NCBI GenBank assembly: GCA_948567375.1 | Contig: OX419757.1 | Location: forward strand, 62,186,001 to 62,250,000 | Source: Lunularia cruciata | Taxonomy: Eukaryota > Streptophyta > Marchantiopsida > Lunulariales > Lunulariaceae | Direction of reading: 5' to 3' | Length of the DNA: 64,000 nt | Part shown: one piece after another, positions 10,191 through 23,062 of the stretch | Layout of the letters: every line of letters begins with the position of its first letter | How positions within the stretch are numbered: position 1 is the stretch's first letter | Notes under the pieces: generated by a model | Databases searched by the model: none | Told to the model about the DNA's origin: nothing | What the model saw: only the letters and a program-made list of their open reading frames with translations | Position numbers and translations under genes: made by a program

Positions 10191-11579
10191 ACACAAAGAC
10201 CTATTCGTCCTCTTCTATGTAGTACTCTTGCTTTTCCCATTTGGGTACACACTCCACTTGATATACTAAGGAACATGTATGGTTAGAAAAACATTTTGTA
10301 TTAGCATGCTCTACTTTCCACAAGTGGTACACTAAATGCTTGGTCAAATGTACGAAGGAGATCTCCTTCTTTCCTTTGCTCCAACCAACTATACCTTGAA
10401 GTCAATGATAAGTTTTTCCAACTTTGTCCCCAATTGCATAGAGTTCTTTTAGGTTGCTTGTACTTTGGGTCAACAAATACTCCTTTTCACCTTTTGGCAC
10501 ACCTTCTCATCCTCTAACAAAGATGACTCCAAAGAAGAAGTCATACTAGATATTTTTGAGGACAAAGAAAATTTCCATTATGTTACCTTCTTCCTTGGTT
10601 TCTTTGTCCTTTAGCTTGGATGCACTTTTCTCAAGAGGTTTAGTTGGATAGACTTGTATAGTGCCATTGATTTGATCACTTTGCTCAGTTCTTCATGATT
10701 GTAATCCTTAGCAAAGAGAAAGTCTTTCTCACCAAAGTCAAGAAAATTAATAATTAGTTCTCATTGTCATCTTCTTTTTTTGCTACAATAATCATCTCAA
10801 AATTCTTTATGAATGTATCCATGTTTTTTACCTAGTCTTTCTCCTTGGATTTTTGGTAGCTTTGTCAAGTGAAGGAAGCAAGATCACCATTTGGTTAGAA
10901 ATGAATGCCAACTAGGATTAGTGATGACTCTTTCAAGTGAATAATAGAACAAATCCCAATTAGACAATAGACCAAGAAATCATTCTCTTGCTATTGATAA
11001 GGAATATGATGGACTAGGCTAGAATTCTTCTAAGGTTTTTTGAGCTATGAATTGTAAGCCATACCCCTAGCAAGAATCTAAGCTCTTGTTCTTTGGTGAT
11101 AAGTTCTTGGCGCATCTACAAGAAATGCTTTTCTCTTGTGTGCATACTAGGTCAAACTTCATGCTATGGATATTGTGACTTCTCCTCAAGATCTTCCCCA
11201 AAGTTCCTTCTCTCATTTTGCTAGAGCAAAGTCCTTTGTGGTATCTTCAAGTTGTGTGGCATGGATGGAGGGAATTATTATATGTTTCAATTGTCTATAC
11301 ATGCTTTTGAGTCCAAGTTTGCCATTCTATAGGGTTTGGTATCAAAGAGTCAGTCTTGTGTCTATTACTATTTTCTCTAAAGATGAGCTTTTCTGCCTTT
11401 GTCTATGCAGTTCTCTTGTTTGTGCTTTTGATTTCTCTGATAAGCTCTTTGATCACAAAGTCTTTGAGCATCTCCTAGTATTGAATTCCCCAAAGACATT
11501 CATTGCTCTATGTAACTTCACCTCTATCCACTCCAGGAGTGTATCCCTAGTAGCAAGGTGCCAAAAAGTACATTTAACA
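10191..11579. other. Spacer of the inverted repeat, no gene recognised
   Basis: On the minus strand a Lys/Glu-rich frame with several stops can be followed through about 10,250-10,520, suggesting decayed coding sequence. The plus-strand open frame at 11,166-11,585 (139 aa) has no recognisable domain and a biased Ser/Phe/Leu composition, as expected for the complement of a degraded gene. I see nothing else. Confidence 0.35.
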
Positions 11580-12040
11580 ACCTAGTAGGAACATACCAAC
11601 AGTATAAGTTGGTGAGAATGAGTCAATCCCATGAAGATACAAGTTGGAAATGACTAGAAGTGAAGAGAACTTTCCATAAGGTGTTGATCTTTTATTGTTT
11701 GCTATTTAACCTCTTCAACAAAAACCACTCCCAATTTGAGAGTAGAGGCACCCACTACAGTGCTCTACAATAAACCAAAAAAATCCTAAATCACTCTCCA
11801 AAAATGAATGTAACTAAAGCTACCTTGAAGGTGATGGTTCACTTTGCCCCAAAAGCCTTCAACCCCAATGACATGTACTACCCTTCCAAAAAGGCACACC
11901 ACCTAAGGAGTCTTTTTGGCAATCAAATGTCCTTGACTTTTATTCCATGTTACTTGTGGCACTCACAACCAATCAGATCCATCATTGTACCACTCTACAC
12001 CTTCATAACTCAATTGCCAACCCCTTCCTTGGGATTCAAA
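11580..12040 (+). repeat. Right arm of the diverged inverted repeat
   Basis: Partner of 9,694-10,190. Plus-strand similarity to the rest of the family may run on towards 12,600, but the left copy ends at a transposon border so this cannot be tested here. Short open frames inside (11,804-12,058 and 11,947-12,276) overlap in different frames and look incidental. Confidence 0.5.
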
Positions 12041-12600
12041 CAATTGAATTCCTACTAAAAGATTTGCACCACTACTTGTGCAAGGTTATTCAAAGCCAAA
12101 CACTAGGTGAATACAAATTTATCAAATTGGACTTAGGTTTGTGTACAAAGTTGCACGGAAAAGTGGACTCTCACATTATCAAGCTAGAGTTGTATGTACA
12201 AATTCCTATTGCTACTCCACTTTCATGGCTATGCAAGCTCCTTGCCAAACCTAAATACTCCACCACCACCAATTAAGGTCCTAATTTCTATCTTATCTTA
12301 TCATAACTACTTAATTAAGCTTCTAATAAGTGCAAGGAAAGGTGTTAGTTCTTCCCCAAAGTATGCACTTTAAGTCATACATTTTGTTCCCAATTTACTG
12401 CACCAAAGTGGTACTTGGCCAAGAAGGTGGTACAAGCCAGAAGGTCATTCATCCTAAAAAGTTCCTATGGGACCAAAGTCTTTGGTTTTGTTCCTATCTT
12501 ACAAACTTACAAAGAACTTTTCCTTCTAAAGATAAGGGAGGTTAGGTTCTATGAACAATAACTAGAAAGCATGGTTGAGGATAGACTAGTCTAGCACTAA
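12041..12600. other. Unassigned spacer
   Basis: No domain, repeat partner or RNA gene was recognised. It may be the continuation of the repeat arm that starts at 11,580. Confidence 0.3.
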
Positions 12601-13680
12601 AGTCTCATCTTCCACCAAGCAAAGTATCCTCAGCTTTGTACTTTATTGTGAGGAGCATCTTTCACCCTTGAGATGTGAAACAAGTTCCTAGGTGTGCTCC
12701 TTGTAATCTACAATCTTTAGCATATAGGAATGATGAACCTCATTGAACTTCCTATCTACATGTCCTTTGAGGCAAAGAGTGAGATGATCCATCTACTCTT
12801 CCTTGTAAGATCTTCCCTTTAATTTTTGTACGTGTAACTTGAGTTCATGAATTAGTGTCTTCATTGCCCTATCTTTTGCTTCTTCTTAGAGCAGCTCCAT
12901 GAATTGTTTCCAGACTTCTTCCACGTGCAAGTGCCATCTTTCTTTGTCTCTTCTAGGTGCAAGCACATTGCCTAAAAGTCTTATTGGAATGCCTTGTACA
13001 TTCACTCTCTTTCCTTCTCCTTTTCCTTACCCAAGGTCAGCTCCTTTGCATAAGCTGCTAATTGCAATGCCACCTCCTTCCTTTACTCAATCAATTGGAT
13101 GTTTAGGGTGGCCAACCAAATCTTGGTTTCATTCATTTCATGTCAAAGGCTCTCCACCTCTTCATCCTTGGCTTGCAGTAGGTCCTCTTAATTCAGCTAC
13201 ATCTCCTTCTCCATTTGCACCTTCTCCAACATGAGTTGCACTCGCCCCACTTCCTTCTCTTGATCTTGTTGTGTAGAAACAAGGGAATAGCTATTGTATC
13301 AAGGCATTCACCTTCTTGGCCTTGTCCTTATATTGGTCTTGGGCCTTATTATCTTCCTCCTAGAGCTTTTTTTTCTCTTGCCTTCTTGGTGTATATCTCC
13401 TTGTGCATACTTTGCACCAAGGTGGTATAATCCATGATCTATAGGCACTCCTTCTGATATTGAGGAAGTAGGAGTTCCATCAATTGTAAAACTGCTCCCA
13501 CCAAATGTATGACAAAGTGAGCTCTCCTTGAGATTTGGCTAGTGATAGTTTGGCCCACTTCGTCTTCTTTTCCCTTTTCTTCTACTTCTTCTTCTATAGG
13601 CGCAAATTTGCATGTTTTGTTAAATTTTGCATTTTCTTCTTGATACTTCTTGCTCATTGACTTCCCCTCAAGTTGGGAAG
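12600..13680 (-). pseudogene. Decayed coiled-coil coding region
   Basis: On the minus strand one frame is rich in Glu, Lys, Gln and Leu with heptad-like spacing, broken by scattered stops. The best preserved part is 13,439-13,657, where a Met-Ser-Lys start is followed by an acidic run (EEEVEEKGKEDE). It lies downstream, in the minus direction, of the open frame at 14,077-14,319, so both may have belonged to one element. No catalytic motif is visible, and I do not recognise the family. A similar but better preserved coiled-coil fragment is at 44,253-45,150. Confidence 0.45.
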
Positions 13681-14076
13681 CAAAGTATCATGCTACATAG
13701 TAGTGGCTAGGGAATCATCTTTGCTCATCCTCATTCAATAAATTGAGACACTATGTAGAAATGGATCATGAAAGGATATGGGGCTCTACCTTCTTCTACG
13801 AAGTCTTGGTGAATGGTTTGGGCATGAAGATAGAACATGTTGATCCAATCCATGTTCCCCCTTGTACATGTTATGGAAGAAAATTGCTTGATTTTTTGTT
13901 GAGTAGGTCATCCATTTATGACAAAATACTTTGTAATTTCTTCCACTATCAACCTTTGAGCTGGATCCTTATAATTGAGAATCTACTAACCATTGTTTTG
14001 GTTGTGCAATTTCCCAAATGTGACCTTGATCTCATTGGTAAGTCCCCTATTTGAGTCCCCAATTTAGTATCAATCA

Positions 14077-14319
14077 TCATTGCTCTGGATAATTGATACT
14101 AAGTATTAGACCGAGTATGTTCTTCCAATTCTCTTTAGTCCAAGCGTAGGGATTCCTTCTCAAATCCCAACTATTCTTCTCTTTCTTAACCACTATCTCA
14201 TGGATGATCTCAAAGTCTATCACATCCCAATCCCTAAGCAAGAAATGCCAAATTGCCAAATTTGCTAAAGCATCCCCTTCCCGTTGTCGTACTTTTCTTT
14301 TCTCTCTCTGGGAACACAC
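14077..14319 (-). pseudogene. Unrecognised 80-aa ORF following the long leader
   Basis: The protein has a basic start, then a Trp-rich helical segment (WHFLLRDWDVIDFEIIHE) and a second Trp-rich part (NPYAWTKENWKNILG). The frame closes shortly after, and the downstream minus-strand sequence reads on in other frames as broken coding sequence, so this looks like the surviving start of a longer protein. Its position right after a leader that exists in at least two copies suggests the first ORF (gag-like) of an unclassified retroelement. That is inference; no diagnostic motif is present. Confidence 0.35.
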
Positions 14320-16720
14320 AAGGTGCCTAGCTGTGGAGACTACAGATCAGAGGCTAGAGATAAACCCATAACGACTCGACCAAACATGCATGTGACCCTT
14401 ATTACCGGAACCCTCCTTTCTCATGACTAATATTCTTGCTATCGGGAAGGATAGTACCGGGCAACCTGACCTATCATCACAACACGCACTCCTGGTCTGC
14501 TGGTCATCACTTCCAACATAACCAAGGAGAAATACACAACACTCCTAGAAGGAAATAATCTTAACGTAACGCTCGCACACCAATCCAAGCCAACTGGGCG
14601 TACAAACATGCATACAAGTATAGAGAGGATCCAATCACAAGAAAAAGGTAACAACTCTCTGTACTTTTTATCGGGAAAGAGCTTCAGAGCCTTCGTGCTC
14701 TGTCATCAAGCTCATTCCAACCTGTACTCCAAGCCTCCTTCCATCTGTACTTCAAATCTCAACAAATTCCTACTTCATGCGGGGATTTTCTATGTCTTTT
14801 TGATGGGGAAAACTCTGTGCAGCTCATATGCAAGTAACTATTTCTACATAGCTTGGATTCAAGTGATCTAGGATTAAATGGAAAGCCTGTAAGATAAGCT
14901 TTACAATGATATAAAATACACTTTAATCAGATCCTAAAACTCTCCTAAAAATCTCTCAGCATTGGCCTGGGTTTTTTTTTGACTTCACCCTAATTTCAAA
15001 ATTTTCTTTTTAGGGTTTGCTCTTGGTTCTTGGCAAATTTTCCCCAGATTTCTGATTTAGAAATACATTTGATCCTCACAAACACTCTGGCAACCTGAAA
15101 CTCTCAATCATAGTCACAGGACATGAGATTTGATGTCCAATCCAGATGAAAGGATAATTTGCTCTACCGAGCTTATGATAGTATTTTCAGCAGGATGTTT
15201 TGCATTAGATCTCACTCTGTACAGATCTAGAACCACCCAAATTTTCCACAATAGCTGGTTGTGTTTCTCTCTAACCTCCTGCAAAGTTTTTTAGCCTAAT
15301 CCAACTCCAATCTTTAGATGTGGATCAATTCCTGAGCTGAGCTAACTTGTGAGCTCTACAGACCAAGGTATACTTGATCCAAGACCCTGATTTCTCTATT
15401 TGAAGAATTCACATGAAACTTTCACACAGAGGAGCTAAACCTATCCATCAACAACTCTAGATTTTTTCATGAGGAAATTCGAAATGAAACTTGTGGAGTG
15501 ACCAAAACTCCAAACTTGATCATTAGCTCTTCTCCAACACCTTACATCCCATAAGCTTCAACTTCAATCAATTAGATCTGATTTGAGATTGACCCAAAAC
15601 TGGAATTTATTGTGCTCAGTACTGTAAGAACATTGTTTACTCTCCAATCCCACTGACAGATAGTGAAAAGGTCTCAAGAAGCTCCCTCAATTGACTACTT
15701 TGTGCTCCTAGGTATGAATTCAAACCCCCTTCACTCAATTGATCATATCCCTCTTATACTTAGCTTAAATTGAGTGATTTCAGTCTGAAAATTGTAGCCT
15801 GTCATCTCTTCTCTCCAACCATCTCTTCCATTCCTCGAATGGTCTCTCTGAACTCCCCCAATGGTCGAAAAACTCACTACTTTCCTCTTGAGACCCAAGC
15901 TCTTGCACATTTGTCCTTTACTCTTTTTACTTTTTGACAAATAGACCCCACAACTCCACCTTGAAGCTTATGAGCGAAATTTTAGGCATTCCCCAACTAA
16001 AGAAGGACATAAATTGTCAAGTCCCAGACATTTTCATAAGTAAGCACCGGAAGGACGATAGGATCTGGGTTTCCCATCACCAACTCCACAAACACCACCC
16101 CGAAATGTGCTACCAACCAATCCCGTAAGTTTTCACGGTGTAAAATCTGAAGCTTGATGAGAAAAGGATTCGGGAGTGGCAGATTGGGAGTATGGGAAAT
16201 CTCATGCTCAAATGCTTTCTCTGATGCTCTAACACTCGCTCTCTGCTACAATTCTCTCCCAACTTCCTTCTCTCCTCGAGACTCTCCAAAGTAAAACACA
16301 CCCGCCTCTCTACTCGCCCTCATCTTTATTCATCAGAGCCCTCAAACATGATAAGATTGTAACCCACATGGCCAATCACATACATGTACATAGATGGCTC
16401 ACATGGAAACATCTCATCCGTCGGATCTAGCATGCAACCTACCCCACTAACGTGGAGATAAACTATGATAAGTCACTTTTTACGGGCTGCACAAAACACA
16501 ACACAACACCGTGCAATAGGCACAAATACCCCAATGCTTTAGAAAATTTGGCAATCCAAATGCTTGCTATAGATTACTTCCCTCCTATAATACACTGCCC
16601 ACTCATTTACTACTAGACTTCTAAGGATGGCCTTGGGAGACTTCCTCATTGGCTCCTAGACAAATATGATCTTCTCTAAATGCTACGGAAACAAAAAAAA
16701 ATGTGGGTCAACTAAAAATG
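14290..16720 (-). repeat. Long leader or LTR-like region of an unclassified minus-strand element
   Basis: The part 14,290-15,010 is the uninterrupted paralogue of 1-601 plus 8,431-8,525. Upstream on the minus strand are 'gaataaag' near 16,330 and a long low-coding stretch, consistent with LTR R/U5 plus untranslated leader. The short open frames in it (14,608-14,871, 15,743-15,940, 15,934-16,128, 16,110-16,301) show no domains. I could not find a second LTR, so the class is open. Confidence 0.45.
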
Positions 16721-17250
16721 AGGAGAGTGTAAGCAGTAAGACTCAGGTAGGAAATCTAGCTATGATCAAAGACTAAAGATCAGCACTTATGTTGTGAAAA
16801 GTGGAATTTTCCACTCACCACTTTGATTTATGGGCAATGTTTTTGGGTTATTCTTTAGCCAAGAAGTGGTTGGGCACTTCTTTGTCCTTGTCACACATTA
16901 ATGTAGATTACCATCCACATACAACCATCCTCATCTTCAATGGTCTTGGTTACCATGTGAATTATTTGCCAAATGCCAATAGTCTTCCTCTAAATGTGGA
17001 CCCCCATTCTTGAAATAAAACTTGAACCAAGTGGTGGCGCATTCAATTTGGTATACAGTCCTTGACATCTATCAGATCCAAGACAATGTGTGGTTAGGGG
17101 CCAACTCATTTGGCTGAGTTTTGGTCTTGACCAAACTACTTTTGAGCCAAAGGTTCTTGTGTATGGACATCTTTGGGCCAAAGTTCTTCTCCACCAAAGC
17201 CATTTGCCTTTGAGGATTCTCAAGCTTGGTGTCTAATGTGGCATTCTTCC
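16721..17250. other. Unassigned spacer
   Basis: Short open frames exist on both strands (16,801-17,013 plus and 16,990-17,223 minus) without recognisable domains. Nothing else seen. Confidence 0.3.
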
Positions 17251-19145
17251 TTAAGTTGACCTTTTGGCTTATGATCTATGATTCAGGTTATTATCTCAAT
17301 AGGCACAGATCTGAAAAATAATATATCTAAGAGCTTTTCTCACACAAGTGTGAAGTAAGCTATCAGTTTTCCTCACAAATATATTTGAAATTGATAAAAT
17401 GAAACAAATAATGCAAAAATATGGGCACCAAACAAGCTCATTATATGTGACATCTACTTAGAAGTCCTTCATCCACTTTTTGTCCTAGAAGAATAGTGAT
17501 TTGAGCTTGATTGGTTGGGTTGACATGAATATATTCTAACATTGATATTAGGTTGATTGGGGGAAGAAGATGTAAACAAAGGTGCTATAGGATCAACAAC
17601 CAAGAGAACCAATGTGGTCCAATTAAGAAGTTGAGGAGTGGTCATTTGGTGACAAAGGAGGACCAGTTTTGGGAAAAGGGTATTAAAAATCCTAAAACAA
17701 ATTTCATAGAACTATGGCACATTAGAGGAATAGTCTTGTTAGAAGGTATCTATGGACCAAAAAAAGGAGGAAGTGAGGGCTTGTTATAGTTGAAAAGTGA
17801 AGTAACATATCAAATTGATCATCAAGAATATTTGAAGGTTGAAAAGTGGTAACTCCAAATAGGTTCTTGTCAAACTTGACATTCTTGTTGACAATATTTT
17901 GTGTTCGACAAAGTCATGATAATGATATGCTTCAGATTGACTGTCATAACCAGAGACTGAAGATGGCCTTGGGATCAAGCTTGTCATGTGTGATGGAAAG
18001 GAGAATAGAGGATGCACAACAAAAGATGCAAAGATGTTTCAAATTTTGAATTATACCAATAAGATGTTGAGAAGGCATAGCCATGTTGACTGCTTGTGTA
18101 GAATTACAATTAAGTAAGTAAGCAATTTTGGTAGCTTCTTCTTGCAGTGACTTAGCCAATCTTGTAATTAGGAATTTCCATCTCGAGGATAGTTGATTCT
18201 TATGCTCAAAAACTCCATTCTTGTGTTTCATTTTTGTGCAAGTCAATGAGTGGTAAATTCTATCTTACACAAAAAAACGATTTGATGTTGTAAATAGGTA
18301 TTCACCACCCCTATCTATTCTCAACTGTCCAATTTTAATTGCCACTAATTTTTACCTCCATTTTGATGAACTTGAATTGTTGAAGTGCACCATCCTTTGT
18401 CTAAAGAATATAGACTCATCTGTCACTATTCACAAACATCAAGATATAGAAAGCACATAGATTCATATGGCAAGGTACATAGCTTATATAGACTATTTGT
18501 GAGATCTCTATCTTCACAAGAAAGTATTTTCTTGGAATTTTCTCCTTCAAATATATAGCAACTTTGAGAGTCAAAGAGAGCTATATGGCTTTTGTCCATA
18601 ATATTGCTAAGAGAAAGAAGATTTTTCTCAACATTGGATATATAATAAAAATCTAATACTCTATTTTGATCAAGTAAAAAGGGAAACTTTCGTGTTATGA
18701 TGGTTAGATTGAGATCTTATATTTGACAAAAAAATTTGATACATAGTGAGATGAGAGGTAGCACCATTGTAAGAATACCAACTACCATTCTGATTCACTT
18801 CTATCACGAAGGAAGAAAGGATCTGCTACATCACCGACTTGTTGCTCAGCTTGCTAAATTAAATGAGGCCTCATTGAAATGAAAGTAACCCATCAACGGT
18901 CTTCTCAATCATGATTCAACATTCAAAGTCTACAAAGCTAACATCAACTTATTAATTGTCCATTTGGAGTCATAGGTTCAGAATCTGTTGTTCACAATTT
19001 TTTTGCTCACACTCAAAAGCTCAATCTCCAAATTTAACACATTTGTTGTAATTACTCATTTTGACAAAGAAATTGTCATTGTTGGATTTCCTAATTATCA
19101 ATGCTCACAAATTAGACCTGTAGTCACAAGAATGGTACTCATATT
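17250..19145 (-). mobile_element. Decayed Ty1/copia gag-pol remnant
   Basis: Read on the minus strand, and allowing frameshifts and stops, the copia order is visible. A degraded gag knuckle lies near 19,060 (KCVKFGD then C). The protease site is WYSYNGATSHLT near 18,780. The integrase core has LRIDRGGEY near 18,310 and HKNGVFEHKN near 18,215, then the helix region with EEATKIAYLLN near 18,130. The downstream linker has DKLDPKAI near 17,965. In Ty1/copia, integrase precedes RT, and RT is missing here. Dense stops mark it as old. Its 5' side abuts the gypsy LTR remnant at 19,163. Confidence 0.8.
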
Positions 19146-19162
19146 GGAGCTATAAAGCCTAT

Positions 19163-20446
19163 TAGTGCATTTTTGCTCTCTTAAGATATTTAGTTTGGTA
19201 TTGTGAGTAACTAAAAGATATTTTCTATGTGGATTTTAACCAAGTTTCTAAATTAGCAATAATAAGATAGACTTTGCTATAGTCAAGTTAAAGATGACCC
19301 TATTTTAGAGGAGTTAAAAAAGTTGAGCACCATTATTTTGGATCCTAATGTCTTGATTTTGTATTATTCCTAGATATTTGAGGAAAGAGTTGCAAGATAT
19401 TTGGTCATCATCATTTTTGGTGCAAAGTGTTTTCCTTGAAGGATAGCCCACATGAAGGAATCCTTGACTTAGATATTGAGTCAAAATAAGACCTTACACT
19501 TATGGGATTATGATCTTGGATATTCCTTCAAACTTTTGACATATGATTTTTGACTTGTTACTTTAGATCACATTTTGCTTAATAAATTGAGGTACTCTAG
19601 TACTTAATAACTTTTTTATAAGTTTTTGAAAAGTATATAGACTAAGGATGGTACTCATCATCCTTTCATTTATAATTCTCTCTCTCTCTGAGTTCTCTAG
19701 TGAGCAATGGCTCCACAAAACTACACACTCTCCAAAATGTTTTATGGAGTATATTTCTTCAATTTAGAAAAGATTGCATTGAAAATTTCAAAGAATATTT
19801 AGTGATACATTGGCTACCTTTTGGCCAAGAATTTGAAGAGATCAATCCCACATAGAAAGTTATGGATTTCTAAGTGAAATCTAGAAAGAGGTGTGCTGAG
19901 TAGAGAGGTGCTCAAGCTAAAATGAAAAGGTCTTAAAACTTGCAAAGGGGTGTACATTGAAGTGATTTTTTTGTGTAAAAAAATTTAAGCAAGTGGGATT
20001 TACAATTGGAAGCAATGATCAACATTATGAAAAGGGTTCATTTTTTAAGGTTGAGTTCTCATGTATGAGTAGCTTGACAACAATCAAAAGTAAGTTTGGT
20101 TAACTAAGTAACCTTTGAAGCATGGAGTCCCACCTTTAGTGGAAGTTGAAGTTATGTAAGGTTTCTCAAAGGATCAAAGTGATATTAGTGACTAATTTGA
20201 AGAAAAGAGAGTTTAGAGTAGAATATGAAGAGAGTATTGAGAGGACTCAAGAACCTTCTCTACATGGAGGAAAAGTTGATTTTGAGTGTTTTTTATGTGA
20301 AGAGAAGTGACCTAAGACCAATTTGTGTCCATTGAGCTTAGAGAGTAAGAGATTGAGTGGAATTACTTAACTTGGGATTGTAGGTTGGACCTTCTTCACC
20401 AAGCTTGAGAGGAAGGAGATCCGGAACAAACAAGCTGTGTGAGATC
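19163..20446 (+). mobile_element. Third gypsy copy: LTR, leader and upstream ORF remnant
   Basis: Positions 19,163-19,710 align with most of the gypsy LTR, but about 130 bp at its 3' end are missing. Positions 19,756-20,118 match the leader (1,753-2,150). Positions 20,119-20,446 match the small zinc-knuckle ORF ahead of gag: the Cys codons of the knuckle are present, though stops interrupt it. Homology ends at 20,446, before gag, so the copy is 3'-truncated. Confidence 0.75.
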
Positions 20447-20454
20447 CACTGCTA

Positions 20455-20660
20455 GGAAGCACGCTAAGTACTTGCAAGCTTCAACATAAATGAAAGATAA
20501 TTCTGGAAGAAAAAAAATCAAATATTAACATCGGGAGGATTTGAGTGTACACTCCCATGCAAAGATCAACTTGTTAATGTTCCTTCTATTTTTGCTAATG
20601 ATTAGCTTAGAGCATCTCTAAGACAACACAAGGTATCAAGGAGAAACAATTCTTAATTTA
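20455..20660 (+). repeat. Direct repeat, copy 1
   Basis: Matches 22,420-22,640. Shared blocks include 'gttccttctatttttgct' and 'tctaagacaa'. Some codons align between copies, but this copy has a stop where the other is open, so a duplicated exon is possible but not shown. Confidence 0.5.
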
Positions 20661-21570
20661 AGTTGAGCATCATTGCTACTACTTTATTTGTCAAGATTGC
20701 AATCATGTAAAATTATACAATGACTCTATGTACCCTCAAGTTCATTGTAATTTAGCATAAATTAGGCAAATTAATTCATGAAACTAGAAGGATTAAAAAG
20801 GAAAATTGAGATGGGAAGGAGAAAGATATAATAGAGAAATTTTGTTCCAAGAAAAAATATAAAGCTAAATCAAAAGGTAAATATATTTAATGACACTCAT
20901 ACTCTAATTGTAGCACCTCTCTTGCCCTTGTGAAAAATTAAGAACCATGTACTTTGATGGTGTTTGCGCAAGGATGACATGCAAAATTTGAGAAAAGGTA
21001 CAATTAATTTTTGCAGTTCTCCACTCTATTTAACTTTAAGTTATATAGAGTTGAATATATAAATATAACTTTATAAAATCTAGAGAGTAGATTGACAATG
21101 ATAGTTGCTAATACTATTCATCTGAATTTAAAATGTAAGAAGAGGATTCTAATATAAGAGTTCTATCTATTTTACAATACTATATTAAGAAAGAACAAAT
21201 TAATATAATTCTATGTATATTATGAGATATACATATAGATCAATAACTAGGTGAACATCAACAAGAGCAATGTCCATAATCTCTCTCTTAACAAGCAAGA
21301 GAAACATGAATAACAAGCTCAATTTAAGAATATTAACTTTACAATGTAGATCATAACGAGTGTGAAAACTCGAATTTCAAAAGAGACTTCTACATGTTCC
21401 TAAACTAGAATTCATTCATTCTCACTCTTGTACTCCTGATTCTCGTGTATTAGATTTTGGTAGCTCACCTCACTCTCCTTTATGATACAAGTTCTTACAA
21501 GAAAGTGAGCAAGGTCTAAGAAACATCTGTTTGGATATCCTCCACCCAGATGAGTGATTTGCCTTTAAAG
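20661..21570. other. AT-rich unassigned interval
   Basis: No coding, repeat or RNA signal recognised. Confidence 0.3.
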
Positions 21571-21582
21571 AGAAATATTGTG

Positions 21583-21810
21583 CTACACTAAATAATATGA
21601 TATTGTCATATTAGTAAACATACATCCATCCACCTTTCCATTGCTCAATCTTGGGGAAGCAGCCGCGGTTAATTCAAAAAAGTCGATCGCCATTTGTGGT
21701 TTTTCACTCTGAAAGTAGCTGTATAGCGTTTCAGGGGGCTTCACGTAGACAGTGATACATCCATATACTACATTTGCCCACCTAGTAGCCATAAGCAAAG
21801 CACTCAACAT
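21583..21810 (-). CDS. Possible orphan exon, 75 aa, function unknown
   Basis: The minus-strand frame opens directly after a good 3' splice site (pyrimidine-containing tract then CAG) and starts ATG. The composition is protein-like, unlike its AT-rich surroundings (WANVVYGCITVYVKPPETLY, then FFELTAAASPRLSNG). No family is recognised and no partner exon was found. It could equally be a fragment of an inactive gene. Confidence 0.25.
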   Translation of the reverse strand: MLSALLMATRWANVVYGCITVYVKPPETLYSYFQSEKPQMAIDFFELTAAASPRLSNGKVDGCMFTNMTISYYLV

Positions 21811-22419
21811 CTGGAAATTAGATCTCTAAACTAGATAAACACATAATTATGCAAAATACATCCTAGAAGTATAATCCCTCATGCGTAGAGATTATCTTAG
21901 TAGTATAATCTCTTACAAGAAACCTATCCTCCACCAAATGCTTATCTGGAGAGTGTGTTTTTGGAGTATTTCCCATGAGAAATAGAATGATAACAAATTT
22001 CCCTAAATTTCAAATAATATTTGTAGAAAAGCACAACTTCTCCTGTACACCTACACACTTAGTCAAGCATGGGAATCGAATTGCGTAGATATCGAGCGGA
22101 CAAACTTTAGAAGATATATGCTCACTATATTATCTCTTCACAGAATGCTAAGGGTGGAAAGAGAAATAACCCAAAAGTTGGACTCACCAACAAGAAGACA
22201 AAATAGGGCTGGAAGACAGTAAATGAAAATACGTTAAATCACTTGTGCCTTACTTTCAACAAATAGATACTTATTAAGACAACGTTCTCGTATCATTCTA
22301 TGATATTAGAAAGTCTATGAGAGAGAATTAGTGAAAAAAGTATACATTTTATGGGGTCAAGACTAAAGGTGGAGAAGTAAATTAGGAAAATTCAATATTA
22401 AGAGTGATAGAGTACTTAT

Positions 22420-22640
22420 ACCAAATACTTGCAGCTCCAACACATGAGAAAGTTAATTCTTGAAGAGGAAAACAGCAAAAAAGACCAAATACTAAATGTA
22501 GAAGAATCTGGGTTTACCTTTTCAAGCGGAGATAAACTTCTTTACGTTCCTTCTATTTTTGCTAGTGATGAGCTTAGAGTGACTCTAAGACAAAAGAAGG
22601 TATCAAGTGGAAATTATTAGCAATCTAAGTTGAGCACCAT
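22420..22640 (+). repeat. Direct repeat, copy 2
   Basis: Partner of 20,455-20,660. In this copy the frame 22,429-22,620 is open for 63 aa, but the other copy does not keep it open. Confidence 0.5.
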
Positions 22641-22747
22641 CCTGAGCGCTTAATATGCTTGATATGATATCAGGCACTGTAACAAAATGATTTTTCTCCA
22701 TAAATAACGTGATGGTGATTATTCATGCTCTTGTCTAGAAGATTCAA

Positions 22748-23062
22748 AGAAGTTTGAACGTTACGCTCTGTGCCGGAATATTATTCGGTGAGATTCGGCA
22801 GAGTGGTCCCTCAGCTCTCATTTTGGTTCCTCAGCCAAGCCATATGGTTCAGGTTAATGTTACATCAGAGGTTTTAGAGCGAACCAGCAAAGGAAGTTGG
22901 ACCACCCAATTCCGCGTCTCGGATTTCTTACATTCATGTCCAATTGGCCAATCAACCAATATCATGGTTCTCATCTCGGAGGATGTAGAGCAAGAGATGA
23001 GACTTGGAGATCGAGGAGTGAATCTGGGGAGTCGTGGTAGAAGTATGGAGATGGCCCACTGA
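22748..23062 (+). other. Weak possible exon
   Basis: The frame is open for about 100 aa and has protein-like composition (GPSALILVPQPSHMVQV near the start). That phrase faintly resembles helicase motif Ia, but no other helicase motif follows, so I assign no function. Confidence 0.15.

Noticed and set aside
10191-14060. Plus-strand open frames of 70-140 aa
   Set aside because: Their Ser/Phe/Leu-rich composition is what the complement of a Lys/Glu-rich coding strand gives, and the decayed coding signal is on the minus strand.
22748-22880. DEAD-box helicase motif Ia
   Set aside because: Only one weak phrase matches. Motifs I, II (DEAD) and III are absent nearby.
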